Shown here in pieces: positions 8,498 through 16,183 of a stretch of DNA of 64,000 bases. Each line of letters starts with the position of its first letter. Position 1 is the stretch's first letter. The notes below the pieces were generated by a model. The model ran no database searches, was not told the origin of the DNA, and worked only from the letters and a program-made list of their open reading frames with translations. The translations under genes were made by a program, and so were the position numbers. This DNA is from JBHFEI01 sp041928815 (GTDB lineage: Bacteria; Pseudomonadota; Alphaproteobacteria; Rhizobiales; Rhizobiaceae), in assembly GCF_041928815.1 (NCBI RefSeq), contig NZ_JBHFEI010000011.1, positions 119,787-183,786 of the forward strand. Reading direction: 5' to 3'.

Positions 8498-9202
8498 ATG
8501 CGCATCCTTCTGGTCGAGGACAACGCGGCGCTCGCCGAGGGGCTGGCGACGCTGCTCGCCGGCAGCGGCTATGCCGTCGACCGGGTCGCCGACGGCCCCT
8601 CGGCGGAGGCGGCGCTGGCGACGGAGCGCTTCGACCTCGTCATCCTCGACCTGACGCTGCCGGGCATGGACGGGCTCGAGGTACTGAAGGCGATGCGGGC
8701 CGGGCGGCGGAGTGCAGCCGTGCTGATCCTGACGGCGCGGGGCACGCCGGAGGAGCGCATCCGCGGCCTCGACCTCGGTGCCGACGACTACATGACCAAG
8801 CCCTTCGACGTCGGCGAGCTGGAGGCGCGCATCCGCGTGCTGATCCGCCGGCAGGCGGGGCTGCGCGCCTCGACCGTCGCCTATGGCGGCGTCACGCTCG
8901 ACCTCGTCTCGCGCAGCTTCCTCGCCGGCGGCGTGCCGCTCGACATTCCGGCGCGCGAGGTCGGCCTCCTCGAAATCCTGTTCATGCGCGCCGGCAAGGT
9001 CGTGTCGAAGGAGGCGATCCTGCAGTCGCTGACCGCCTTCGACGAGGACCTCTCCGCCAATGCCATCGAGCAATATGTCTCGCGGCTGAGGAAGCGGCTG
9101 GCGCCGCACGGGCTGACGGTCAGGACCGCGCGCGGCATCGGCTACTATCTCGACAAGGCCCCCGAGGCGCCGCCGGCCGGGCCGCCGGACACCGCACCGT
9201 GA
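8498..9202 (+). CDS. OmpR-family response regulator, TctD-like
   Basis: DNA-binding response regulator of 234 residues. The receiver domain has the acidic pair VEDN, phospho-acceptor Asp51 (VILDLTLPGMDG) and the TKPFD lysine. The C-terminal winged helix has SANAIEQYVSRLRKRL and TARGIGYYL. I start it at ATG 8498, preceded by GGGAAAGG. Upstream frame to 8366 overlaps the divergent promoter region. The stop overlaps the GTG start of the sensor kinase, so both are translated together. Likely regulates the divergent binding-protein gene or an organic-acid transporter; the target is inferred. Confidence 0.92.
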   Translation: MRILLVEDNAALAEGLATLLAGSGYAVDRVADGPSAEAALATERFDLVILDLTLPGMDGLEVLKAMRAGRRSAAVLILTARGTPEERIRGLDLGADDYMTKPFDVGELEARIRVLIRRQAGLRASTVAYGGVTLDLVSRSFLAGGVPLDIPAREVGLLEILFMRAGKVVSKEAILQSLTAFDEDLSANAIEQYVSRLRKRLAPHGLTVRTARGIGYYLDKAPEAPPAGPPDTAP

Positions 9203-10575
9203 GGCGCGCCGCCCATTCGCTGCGCCGGCGCCTCCTGGCGATGCTGCTCGCCGCCACCGCCGTCATCGGCATGGCGGCGCTGATCGACACCTATCGCGAG
9301 GCGGTCGGCACGGCGAACACCGTCTCCGACCGGGTGCTCGCCGGCTCGGCACTGGCGATCGCCGAGCGGGTGGTCGTCGCCGAGGACGGATCCCTCGAGG
9401 TCGACATTCCCTATGTGGCGCTGGAGATGCTGACCTCGGCGGCGCAGGACCGGGTCTTCTACCGGGTTGACGGGCCGCCCGGCACCTTCATCACCGGCTA
9501 TCAGACGCTGCCCTCGATCGCGCGCCGCAATCCGCGCGGCGCCGTCTTCGGCGACGACACGTTCCGCGGCGAGCCGATCCGCGTCGCAGCACTGGAACGC
9601 TCCGCCTCGACCGGCATCCATTCGGTTCCCTTCGTCGTCACCGTGGCGGAGACGACCATCGCGCGCCAGCAGCTGACCCGCGCGATCCTGCTGCGCTCGG
9701 CGCTGCGCCTCGCGATGATGATCCTCGGCGCCGCGACCATCGTCTGGATCGCCGTCACCTATTCGCTGAAACCGCTGGAACGGCTGGGCGACGCGATCGC
9801 GCTGCGCAATCCCGCCGACCTGCACCCGATCGAGGAGCGGGTGCCGGAGGAGGTCGAGGGGCTGGTGGAGACGGTCAATTCCTTCATGGTGCGGCTCGCG
9901 GCCGCGCTCGGGGCACTGCGCAACTTCACCGGCAATGCCAGCCACCAGTTGCGCACGCCGCTCGCCATCATCCGCACGCAGCTGGCGCTCTCCGCCCGCG
10001 CGGCCACGCTCGAGGAGGCGCGGGCGGCGGCGCGCGAGGGCGACCAGGCCGTCGCCCATGCCGAGCGCATCCTGGCGCAGCTCCTGGTGCTCGCGCGCAT
10101 CGATGCCCATGCGGCGCCGGAGGAGGCCGCGCCCGTCGATCTCGTCGCGCTGGCGCGGGCCGCCACCGCCGACCACGTGCCGCGCGCGGCCGGGCGCGAT
10201 ATCGATCTCGGCTTCGAGGGCGAGGGAACGCAGGCGGTGCGCGCCGAGCCGCTGCTCGTCGGCGAACTCATCGGCAACCTGATCGGCAACGCGATCGCCT
10301 ATGCCGGCGCGGGGGCGAGCGTCACGGTGCGGGTGGTGGCCGCGGACGAGGGCGTGCGGCTGGAAGTCGAGGATGACGGGCCGGGGATCGCGCCGGAGCG
10401 CCGCGGCGCGATCCTCGAACGCTTCCGCCGGGGCGCGGACGGCGCCACGCCCGGCGCGGGCCTCGGCCTCGCCATCGTCGAGGAGATCGCGGCGCTGTTC
10501 AAGGGACGCGTGCGGCTCGGCGACGGGGCGGGCGGGCGGGGGCTGACCGTCTCGGTGACGTTTCCTCAGGCGTGA
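9199..10575 (+). CDS. Sensor histidine kinase, TctE-like
   Basis: Membrane sensor kinase of 458 residues. First membrane helix at about 12-32, a periplasmic TctE-type sensor region to about 160, second helix at about 165-190, then HAMP and the H-box NASHQLRTPLAIIRTQ with His249 as phospho-acceptor. The ATPase domain shows N-box IGNLIGNAIAYAG, G1 DDGPGIAP and G2 GAGLGLAIVEEIA. The GTG start is coupled to the response regulator stop (GTGA). A strong terminator follows. Resembles TctE and QseC relatives that sense carboxylates; the ligand is not readable. Confidence 0.9.
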   Translation: MRRAAHSLRRRLLAMLLAATAVIGMAALIDTYREAVGTANTVSDRVLAGSALAIAERVVVAEDGSLEVDIPYVALEMLTSAAQDRVFYRVDGPPGTFITGYQTLPSIARRNPRGAVFGDDTFRGEPIRVAALERSASTGIHSVPFVVTVAETTIARQQLTRAILLRSALRLAMMILGAATIVWIAVTYSLKPLERLGDAIALRNPADLHPIEERVPEEVEGLVETVNSFMVRLAAALGALRNFTGNASHQLRTPLAIIRTQLALSARAATLEEARAAAREGDQAVAHAERILAQLLVLARIDAHAAPEEAAPVDLVALARAATADHVPRAAGRDIDLGFEGEGTQAVRAEPLLVGELIGNLIGNAIAYAGAGASVTVRVVAADEGVRLEVEDDGPGIAPERRGAILERFRRGADGATPGAGLGLAIVEEIAALFKGRVRLGDGAGGRGLTVSVTFPQA

Positions 10576-10584
10576 GCGGCGCCC

Positions 10585-10613
10585 AAAAAAAAGGCGCCGC
10601 GCGGCGCCTTTTT
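10585..10613. terminator. Bidirectional rho-independent terminator
   Basis: The 16-base palindrome GGCGCCGCGCGGCGCC (10593-10608) is flanked by a run of eight A on the left and five T on the right, so it works in both directions. It ends the two-component operon (+) and the small gene at 10633-10746 (-). Confidence 0.92.
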
Positions 10614-10632
10614 CATCACGGGGGAACAAGGA

Positions 10633-10746
10633 TCAGCGACGGCCGCCGAGGAGCGACAGGGTGTCGCGCATGTGCACGACGCGCATCGCGTCCCAGAGGC
10701 GCGCGATGAAGCTGTGCTGGCGGTCGGTCTGGTGAAGGGTCGACAT
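10633..10746 (-). CDS. Small basic hypothetical protein, 37 residues
   Basis: Short reading frame starting MSTLHQTDRQHSFIARLWDA and ending with DTLSLLGGRR. It carries three histidines, many arginines and an amphipathic centre, loosely like small DUF1127-type proteins but without their motif. The support is positional: its stop lies 20 bases before a strong terminator that points back at it and has no other gene to serve on this strand. The ribosome site is weak (GAGAGAAAACGGA). I do not recognise it, and it could be the end of a small RNA instead. Confidence 0.4.
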   Translation of the reverse strand: MSTLHQTDRQHSFIARLWDAMRVVHMRDTLSLLGGRR

Positions 10747-11034
10747 AGAAGTGTCCGTTTTCTCTCGCATCCGGACGGACAGGCCTTCGGCCCGTGGCGA
10801 ACGCCCGGTGCTCTGGATCAGTCTCATATGGCCCGCCGCGACGCCGCAGGCCAGAGGCGTCGGCGCAGGTCTGGCCTGCGCTCCGGGCATGCCATGGAAA
10901 GCGGCGTGCGCAGCACTTGCCTGAAATTTGGGCAAGGGATGGTGTCCGGTTGGACACCGGCTTTCGTCGGAATGGATTTCGGCGGCGGCGCATGCGATGG
11001 TCCCGACCCAAAAGGAAAGCACGGGAGAGACGGC
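10747..11034. other. Hairpin-rich gap upstream of acuI
   Basis: No gene is visible. Two strong inverted repeats occur: 10845-10855 with 10870-10880 (CGCAGGCCAGA and TCTGGCCTGCG, perfect 11-base arms), and 10941-10958 (GGTGTCC-GGTT-GGACACC). Neither has a T-run. They may be leader structures of acuI or repeat remnants. Confidence 0.5.
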
Positions 11035-12030
11035 ATGGCGGAGACTTTCAGGGCGATGGTGATCGACGAGGCGGACGGCAAGGCGAAGGGCGCCTTCCGC
11101 GATCTCTCCCTCGCCGACCTGCCGGACCATGGCGTCCTCGTCGAGGTGACATACTCGACGGTGAACTACAAGGACGGGCTCGCCGTCACCGGAAAGGGCC
11201 GGATCGCGCGGCGGCTGCCGATGGTCGCCGGCCTCGATCTCGCCGGCACGGTGGTCGAATCGGCCGACCCCGCCTTCCGGCCCGGCGACGAGGTGATCGT
11301 CAACGGCTGGGGCCTGTCGGAGACGGAATGGGGCGGCTATGCCCGCTACGCCCGGCTGAAGCCGGAATGGCTGACGCGGAGGCCCGAAGGCTTCACGCTG
11401 GAACAGACGATGGCGATCGGCACGGCCGGCTATACGGCGGCGCTCGCAGTCCGGGCGCTGGAGGACTGGGGCCGGATCGGGAAGGGCGGCGGCGAGGTGC
11501 TGGTCACGGGTGCTGCCGGCGGCGTCGGCTCGGTCGCGATCGCGCTGCTGGCGCGGCGCGGCTACACCGTCACCGCCGCGACCGGGCGGCCGGAGACCCA
11601 TGATTACCTCGCCGAGCTCGGCGCCACCGGCTTCGTCGCGCGCGCGGCGCTCGCCGAGAAGGGCGGACCGCTGCAGAAGGAGCGCTGGGCCGGCGCGGTC
11701 GATTCCGTCGGCTCGACGACGCTTGCCAACGTGCTCGCCCAGACGGTGCGCGACGGCGCGGTCGCCGCCTGCGGCCTTGCCGGCGGCGCCGACCTGCCGG
11801 CCACCGTCATGCCGCACATCCTGCGCGGCGTCGCCCTCCTCGGCATCGATTCGGTGATGGCGCGCCACGACAAGCGCGATGCCGCCTGGGCGATGCTCGA
11901 CGAGAGCCTCGACCGGGGCCTTCTCGCCCGCATGACCCGCACGGAGCCGCTGAGCCGCATCGCGGAGCTTGCCGAGGAGATTGTCGCCGGCCGGATTCGC
12001 GGCCGCGTCGTGATCGACATCGCTTCCTGA
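11035..12030 (+). CDS. acuI: Acrylyl-CoA reductase AcuI / YhdH-type quinone oxidoreductase
   Basis: NADPH-dependent medium-chain reductase of 331 residues that in relatives reduces acrylyl-CoA to propionyl-CoA, protecting against acrylate. Family marks are EVTYSTVNYKDGLAVTGKG and the LPMVAGLDLAGTVVES segment in the catalytic domain, then the nucleotide-binding loop VTGAAGGVGSVAIALLARRG. There are no zinc-binding cysteines, as expected for this group. The ATG at 11035 is preceded by GGGAGAGA. It stands alone between a hairpin-rich gap and a toxin-antitoxin pair, so a dmd or propionate context cannot be shown. Confidence 0.88.
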   Translation: MAETFRAMVIDEADGKAKGAFRDLSLADLPDHGVLVEVTYSTVNYKDGLAVTGKGRIARRLPMVAGLDLAGTVVESADPAFRPGDEVIVNGWGLSETEWGGYARYARLKPEWLTRRPEGFTLEQTMAIGTAGYTAALAVRALEDWGRIGKGGGEVLVTGAAGGVGSVAIALLARRGYTVTAATGRPETHDYLAELGATGFVARAALAEKGGPLQKERWAGAVDSVGSTTLANVLAQTVRDGAVAACGLAGGADLPATVMPHILRGVALLGIDSVMARHDKRDAAWAMLDESLDRGLLARMTRTEPLSRIAELAEEIVAGRIRGRVVIDIAS

Positions 12031-12061
12031 GGCGGAGGGGCCTTGAATGCCGGCGCAATCG

Positions 12062-12073
12062 TATCATATGATA
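12062..12073. promoter_or_regulatory. Palindromic operator of the Xre/RES operon (putative)
   Basis: A perfect 12-base AT-rich palindrome TATCATATGATA stands out from the GC-rich surroundings 26 bases before the antitoxin ATG. Xre-type antitoxins of this class bind such inverted repeats to repress their own operon, so this is the likely operator. Binding is inferred. Confidence 0.6.
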
Positions 12074-12098
12074 TGAAAACGACGCGCAGGAGAGAGAC

Positions 12099-12503
12099 AT
12101 GGCCGCCCTTGCATCGCCCTTGCCCGCAGCCGCCGCCCCGGACCGGGACGAGGATGCGGTGGTGATCCGGGCGATCGCCCGCGCCTTCGCCCTCTGGAAG
12201 CTGACGAACCAGGAGTCGGCCGCGCTTTTCGACGTGCCGCTCGCCACCTGGAACCGGATGAAGGCGGGCGCCTTCAAGGGCCGGCTCGACCGCGACAAGA
12301 CGATGCGGGCGAGCCTGATCCTCGGCATCTTCAAAGGCCTGAGGCTCTATTTCGACGGGCCGCTCACCTATGGCTGGCCGAAGGGCGACAACGGCCACGC
12401 GCTGTTTGCCGGACGCTCGCCGCTCCGCTTCATGATCGAGGGCGGCATCCCGGCGATGCTGTCGACGCGCCGCTATATCGACGGCCTGCGCGGCGGCCTA
12501 TGA
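12099..12503 (+). CDS. Xre/MbcA/ParS-type antitoxin
   Basis: Antitoxin of 134 residues. The N-terminal helical DNA-binding part spans about residues 20-80 (WKLTNQESAALFDVPLATWN, then RMKAG), and the C-terminal DUF2384-type toxin-binding region includes FKGLRLYFDGPLTYGWPKGD and GHALFAGRSPLRFMIEGG. The latter is close to the conserved core of MbcA/ParS antitoxins. Its stop overlaps the start of the RES toxin (ATGA). A palindrome just upstream fits autoregulation. Confidence 0.9.
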   Translation: MAALASPLPAAAAPDRDEDAVVIRAIARAFALWKLTNQESAALFDVPLATWNRMKAGAFKGRLDRDKTMRASLILGIFKGLRLYFDGPLTYGWPKGDNGHALFAGRSPLRFMIEGGIPAMLSTRRYIDGLRGGL

Positions 12504-13189
12504 TCCCCGAGCGCGATTTCACCGATCCGGCGACCGTCCGGCTGATCTCGACCGCCTATCTGCCCGAACCCGCGATCGCGCCGCTCGCAGAGACCGAGGC
12601 GGAACTGGCGATCCTGACGGCGCTCGAGGAGAAGACCTCGGCGCGCGGCGGCCCGGCGGTGCTGCCGGCCGGCGTCGACCCGGCGGAACTGCTGCCGCCC
12701 TCCTACGGCTACGGCCATACGCTGGTCAACGCCGCCTTCTGCCATGCCCGCCCGCCGGGCAACCGCTTCAACGATGCCGAGCGCGGCGCCTGGTACTGCG
12801 CCTTCGGTCCGGACGCGGGCGAGACGTCCCAGGCGGAGATCGTCTTCCACCGGACGCGGGCGCTGAAGGAGGCCGGCTGCCTCACCGACCGCGGCGCCTA
12901 TCGCGAGCTTCTCGCCGGCTTCACCTGCCGCTTCCACGACCTGACCGGCCTGCCCGGCCATCCGAGCCTTGAGGCAGACACGCGGAGCGCCTATCCGGCG
13001 GGACAGGCGCTGGCGCGGGCGATCCGCGCCGGGGGCGGCAACGGGCTGATCTACCCCTCCGCGCGCCGGCCGGGCGGGCGCTGCATCGCCGTCTTCCGCC
13101 CCTCGGTGATCCAGAACGTCCGGCAGGGACGCCAGGTCACCTTCGAATGGACGGGCGCGGAGACGCCGCGCATCGTCGTTGCGGCCTGA
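12500..13189 (+). CDS. RES-domain toxin (NAD-degrading)
   Basis: Toxin of 229 residues whose characterised relatives (MbcT, ParT, Res) deplete NAD or ADP-ribosylate targets. The residues that name the family are present in order: Arg89 in GNRFNDAERGAWYCAF, Glu113 in QAEIVFH, and Ser187 in NGLIYPSARRPGG. The size is typical. It is coupled to the upstream antitoxin. Nothing looks degraded, so the pair is probably functional. Which RES activity it has cannot be told from sequence. Confidence 0.92.
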   Translation: MIPERDFTDPATVRLISTAYLPEPAIAPLAETEAELAILTALEEKTSARGGPAVLPAGVDPAELLPPSYGYGHTLVNAAFCHARPPGNRFNDAERGAWYCAFGPDAGETSQAEIVFHRTRALKEAGCLTDRGAYRELLAGFTCRFHDLTGLPGHPSLEADTRSAYPAGQALARAIRAGGGNGLIYPSARRPGGRCIAVFRPSVIQNVRQGRQVTFEWTGAETPRIVVAA

Positions 13190-14203
13190 TCATCGGGCGG
13201 GACGGTCGCCTCCGAACCGGTCACGCCAGGCGGGCTGCGCGCCGGGACGGTCGAGCGCCGTCGCCTCGAAGACGCCGCGCGCCACCGCCCGCGCCGTCAC
13301 CAGCGCCGCGAGATGGCAGAGTTCGAGAAAGGCGCCGGGGCCTTCGAGCGGCCTCATGCCGGTGGCGGCCGAGAACATCGTATCGCCGTCGAAGGGCAGG
13401 TGGGCGGGCAGCACCGCGCGGGCGAGCCCGTCATGGGCCATCACCGCCAGGCGATGCGCCTCGGCCTTGGTCAGGCGCGCATCGGTCGCGACCACACCGA
13501 TGCTGGTGGCGGGCAGGCTGAGGCCCTTGACGCGCAGGGCGCTGTCGGCCGCGGTGAAGGCGGCGGGAAGGCCGAGGCCACCGAACTCGCCGTCGCGCTC
13601 GAAGGGCGCGGCCCAGAAATGCGGGCCGTCGCCGATCGTGGCGGAGCCAAGCGCATTGACGGCGACGAGGCTCGCGACGACGGCGCCCGAGGCGGCGACC
13701 GCGCTTGCCGAGCCGAGCCCGCCCTTCACCGTCGCCGTCGTCGCGCCCGTGCCGGCGCCGACGCTGCCGAGCGCGAAGGCGCCCTTCGCCGCCGCGCGAT
13801 AGGCGGCGTGGCCGAGGTCGCGATAGGGGGAATGCAGGCCCCAGTCCTTGTCGCCGCCGTTGAGGAGATCCATCAGGATCGCCTGTGGCACGATCGGCAC
13901 GCGGGCCGGGCCGACGGCGAAACCGCGTCCGTCGGCCCTGAGCCCGGACTGGACGCCGCCCGCGGCATCGAGCCCGAAGGCGGAGCCGCCTGAAAGCACG
14001 AAGGCATCGACGGCGCCGACCGTCATCGACGGACCGAGCAGCGCGGTGTCGCGCCCGCCGGGCGCCCCGCCGAGCACGAGGCCGGAGGCGGTCGCCGGCG
14101 CGTCGAAGACGACGACGGTGACGCCGGAGCCGAGCACCGGATCGGTCGCATGGCCGACGGAAAGCCCGGCGACATCGGTGAGAAGGTTGAGCGGCGCGGA
14201 CAT
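13190..14203 (-). CDS. P1-family (DmpA/NylC-type) N-terminal nucleophile aminopeptidase or amidase
   Basis: Self-processing hydrolase of 337 residues. The start at 14203 gives MSAPLNLLTDVAGLSVGHAT, the conserved opening of S58/P1 peptidases; the upstream frame is shadow. Other marks are SGVTVVVFDAPATASGLVLG, VLSGGSAFGLDAAGGV, KGAFALGSVGAGTGATTATV and KGGLGSASAV. Relatives include D-aminopeptidase DmpA and the nylon-oligomer hydrolase NylC, so the substrate could be peptides or short amides. Internal cleavage in front of a Thr or Ser nucleophile is expected in the family. It is convergent with the RES toxin gene, with no gap. Confidence 0.88.
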   Translation of the reverse strand: MSAPLNLLTDVAGLSVGHATDPVLGSGVTVVVFDAPATASGLVLGGAPGGRDTALLGPSMTVGAVDAFVLSGGSAFGLDAAGGVQSGLRADGRGFAVGPARVPIVPQAILMDLLNGGDKDWGLHSPYRDLGHAAYRAAAKGAFALGSVGAGTGATTATVKGGLGSASAVAASGAVVASLVAVNALGSATIGDGPHFWAAPFERDGEFGGLGLPAAFTAADSALRVKGLSLPATSIGVVATDARLTKAEAHRLAVMAHDGLARAVLPAHLPFDGDTMFSAATGMRPLEGPGAFLELCHLAALVTARAVARGVFEATALDRPGAQPAWRDRFGGDRPAR

Positions 14204-14770
14204 CGGACAGCCTTTCCCCGCCGGGTCTCCCAAGGGCGCGCCTCCCGGCCGGCGGAGGGGGCGGAAGGACGTCCGCTTTTCCCTAGACCATTTCCGGCGG
14301 CAGCGACATGGTTTCGACCCCGGAGTGCACGTCAAAGCGGACGCGGAAAGCCTTTCCGGCACGCATCCTCTCGCCGGCGCGACCGGGCTGCGCGGAGACT
14401 GGCGGGCGCACGCCACCCCCGCGGTCATGCCGGCGCGGGGCCAGCAAGGCCGGGACATGGCGCCACTGCGCGCGCAAAAATACCATCCGGACTGTTCGGC
14501 CTGCCGGTGATGCCGGTGCTTCGCGTCAACCCCCATCGCCGCCACCGCTTCTGCATCGGCAGGGACGCCGTCCTGCGGCAGGACGGACCGCCCGCACAGG
14601 AGCCATCGCGGGGCGTCTCCGATACCTGTCAGGACCATTTGCAACCGAAAGGACTCTGCGCCTTTGCCGTCGCCTGCCATTCGGTCCTACCGGATCCCCC
14701 TTCATCCCTGACACGCTCGCCCGCACGCGCCGCTCGTTAAGATTTTAGCGGCAAGACGCCCGTCTTTTTA
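14204..14770. other. Gap of about 570 bases between the P1 peptidase and the orphan gene leader
   Basis: No coding signal: the open frames are Arg/Pro-rich and lack start signals. At 14284 a string TAGACCATTTCCGGC resembles the edge of the R1 repeats (compare TAGACCATGTCCGGCC at 28158-28173), so a worn repeat copy may lie here. A small AAGACG-CC-CGTCTT inverted repeat followed by T residues at 14753-14769 could stop transcription from the left. Confidence 0.4.
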
Positions 14771-14773
14771 AGA

Positions 14774-14845
14774 GGTTACCGATAATATGATCATGTTCTC
14801 ATAAGGTGAGGCCCGCTCGGGAGAGCGGTAACCGAGCGCGTTTTT
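14774..14845 (+). promoter_or_regulatory. Structured 5' leader with mutually exclusive stems (putative attenuator)
   Basis: GGTTACCG (14774-14781) can pair perfectly with CGGTAACC (14826-14833), enclosing a small CTCA/TGAG hairpin (14798-14810). A competing hairpin CGCTCGG (14814-14820) with CCGAGCG (14832-14838) is followed by TTTTT at 14841-14845, as in an intrinsic terminator. Both stems use bases 14832-14833, so they exclude each other. The start codon of the orphan protein follows at 14863. This is the layout of a transcription attenuator; the signal sensed is unknown. Confidence 0.45.
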
Positions 14846-14862
14846 CGGAAGGACGATGAAAA

Positions 14863-15189
14863 ATGGTTACGTCAACCACACTGTCGGCAGCGACCCGCTC
14901 CAGTCTCTCGTCGCTGAGCGACACCACCGCGCTTGCGCAGCGCACGCAGCCGCGTCCTGCTGCCGACAAAAAGGTCAACAGCGCGATCGATGATGCCACT
15001 GCCTATTTCAAGGCCAAGGTCGCCGAAGAGAACGCAAGCACCGGCGACAGCACCGAGAGCGACACGGATCTCGGGATCTATTCCTTGACGGGCGCGTCGG
15101 ATCCGGCATCGGCAGGTGACCGGCTGGACGCCGTGACAAACCCCGGCGTCGGAAAAATCGCCGTCGCGAAGGCCTATGCGACGGCGTGA
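14863..15189 (+). CDS. Ser/Thr/Ala-rich hypothetical protein, 108 residues
   Basis: Not recognised. It contains no Cys or Trp. The N-terminus is Ser/Thr-rich (MVTSTTLSAATRSSLSSLSD), followed by a short helix-like stretch NSAIDDATAYFKAKVAEENA, then a polar linker rich in Asp, Ser and Gly. There is no membrane helix and no classical signal peptide. Codon use is milder in GC than neighbouring genes. GGAAGGA precedes the ATG by 9 bases, supporting translation. It is tail-to-tail with a BTLCP protease gene 3 bases away and sits behind an attenuator-like leader. A secreted or protease-substrate role is only a thought. Confidence 0.7.
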   Translation: MVTSTTLSAATRSSLSSLSDTTALAQRTQPRPAADKKVNSAIDDATAYFKAKVAEENASTGDSTESDTDLGIYSLTGASDPASAGDRLDAVTNPGVGKIAVAKAYATA

Positions 15190-15192
15190 TGA

Positions 15193-15780
15193 TCAGAGCG
15201 CATGCCAGAGCCGCGGATCGTCTGCGGACTGGATCTTCAGCCAGTCGAGATCCGTCTGCCGCCAGGGCCTGATCGCGGCGCTGCGGTTGTCGAGGACGAG
15301 ATCGCCGCGCGTCGTGCGCAGCACGAGCACGGCATGGCCCTCGCCCGAGGCGGTCCGCGTCGTGGCAAGGCGCAGCGCCCGCGCCGGCCAGCCGGCGGTA
15401 ACGAGGGCGCGGCGCTTGGTCAGGGCGACATCCTCGCAGTCGCCTGCCGCAACATCGGCGGCCCAGCGATCGCCGCCTCCCGCCTCGCGCACCGGGCGGA
15501 TCTCCCGGTTGATCCGGCCGTTGATCCGAGAAAGTGCCCGCGCGCGCGACGGCGTCAGCGCGACGACGTCTGCGCCGGTCGCCCGCCGGCAATCGGCCGG
15601 ATTGTCGCGGCAGAACCGGACGAAAGCGTAAGGCGCGAGCGTCGGCCGGCGCGAGACGAGATAGGCCGGGGCGGAGGCAAGGCCGCGCTCTGCCGGCAAA
15701 GCACCGGCGGAGCGCGCGGGCGCGGCGGCGAAGGATATCGCCGCGACGACGGCGGCGACGAGGAGAATGCGTCCAGCCAT
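15193..15780 (-). CDS. Bacterial transglutaminase-like cysteine proteinase (BTLCP)
   Basis: Periplasmic cysteine protease-fold protein of 195 residues. The start at 15780 gives a Sec signal peptide (MAGRILLVAAVVAAISFAAA, cleaved near PARSAG). The catalytic triad is visible: Cys in AAGDCEDVALTKR, His in GEGHAVLVL, Asp in GDLVLDN, as in the LapG relatives. A conserved WLKIQS segment near the C-terminus also fits rhizobial BTLCPs. LapG-type members cleave surface adhesins under cyclic-di-GMP control, but no LapD or adhesin gene is visible here, so the role is open. Confidence 0.9.
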   Translation of the reverse strand: MAGRILLVAAVVAAISFAAAPARSAGALPAERGLASAPAYLVSRRPTLAPYAFVRFCRDNPADCRRATGADVVALTPSRARALSRINGRINREIRPVREAGGGDRWAADVAAGDCEDVALTKRRALVTAGWPARALRLATTRTASGEGHAVLVLRTTRGDLVLDNRSAAIRPWRQTDLDWLKIQSADDPRLWHAL

Positions 15781-16160
15781 GCGGCCCTGTCCCTTTCGAG
15801 CGACGCGGCGCGGAGCCCCGCAACCCGTGGCCGCACCCTGCGGCGGCGACGGCACCATCCTGACACCGAAGGGTCAGGATTGGCTTAACGGCCGGCGCGG
15901 TTCCGGCCGACCGGCACGTCGTCCCTTCAGCCGCCGGCGATCCGGAACAATCGCGACGAAATCCGGGCAGAGGGGGCGCGCGCGGGCCCTTGCCTGCCCG
16001 GCACCGAAGGCTATAACGGTGTCATGATCCCTTTCCCTCGCCCCCTCTGCCGGCAGCCGCTCCCGGGCCGGGCCGCCGTGTCGGGCGGACGGGCGGGCGC
16101 CCGCGCAAGTATGCCGGCGCGACAGGTTCGCGGCCCCATCGTCGACGGCGGCGGGATCTG
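15781..16160. other. Gap with one perfect inverted repeat
   Basis: About 380 bases without a gene. At 15857-15880, ATCCTGAC and GTCAGGAT form perfect 8-base arms around an 8-base loop, 77 bases upstream of the BTLCP start, possibly an operator. Nothing else stands out apart from the short tandem duplication at the right end. Confidence 0.45.
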
Positions 16161-16183
16161 ATGCTCACGGATCTGATGCTCAC
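16154..16183 (+). repeat. 15-base tandem duplication over the LysE-family start codon
   Basis: GGATCTGATGCTCAC occurs twice in direct succession. Each copy carries an ATG in the same frame, so the duplication adds five residues (MLTDL) to the N-terminus and provides two start codons. Confidence 0.85.

Noticed and set aside
14863..15189. A secreted adhesin substrate for the neighbouring BTLCP protease
   Set aside because: The protein has no signal peptide, no dialanine cleavage motif in a known context and no adhesin repeats. The pairing is only positional.
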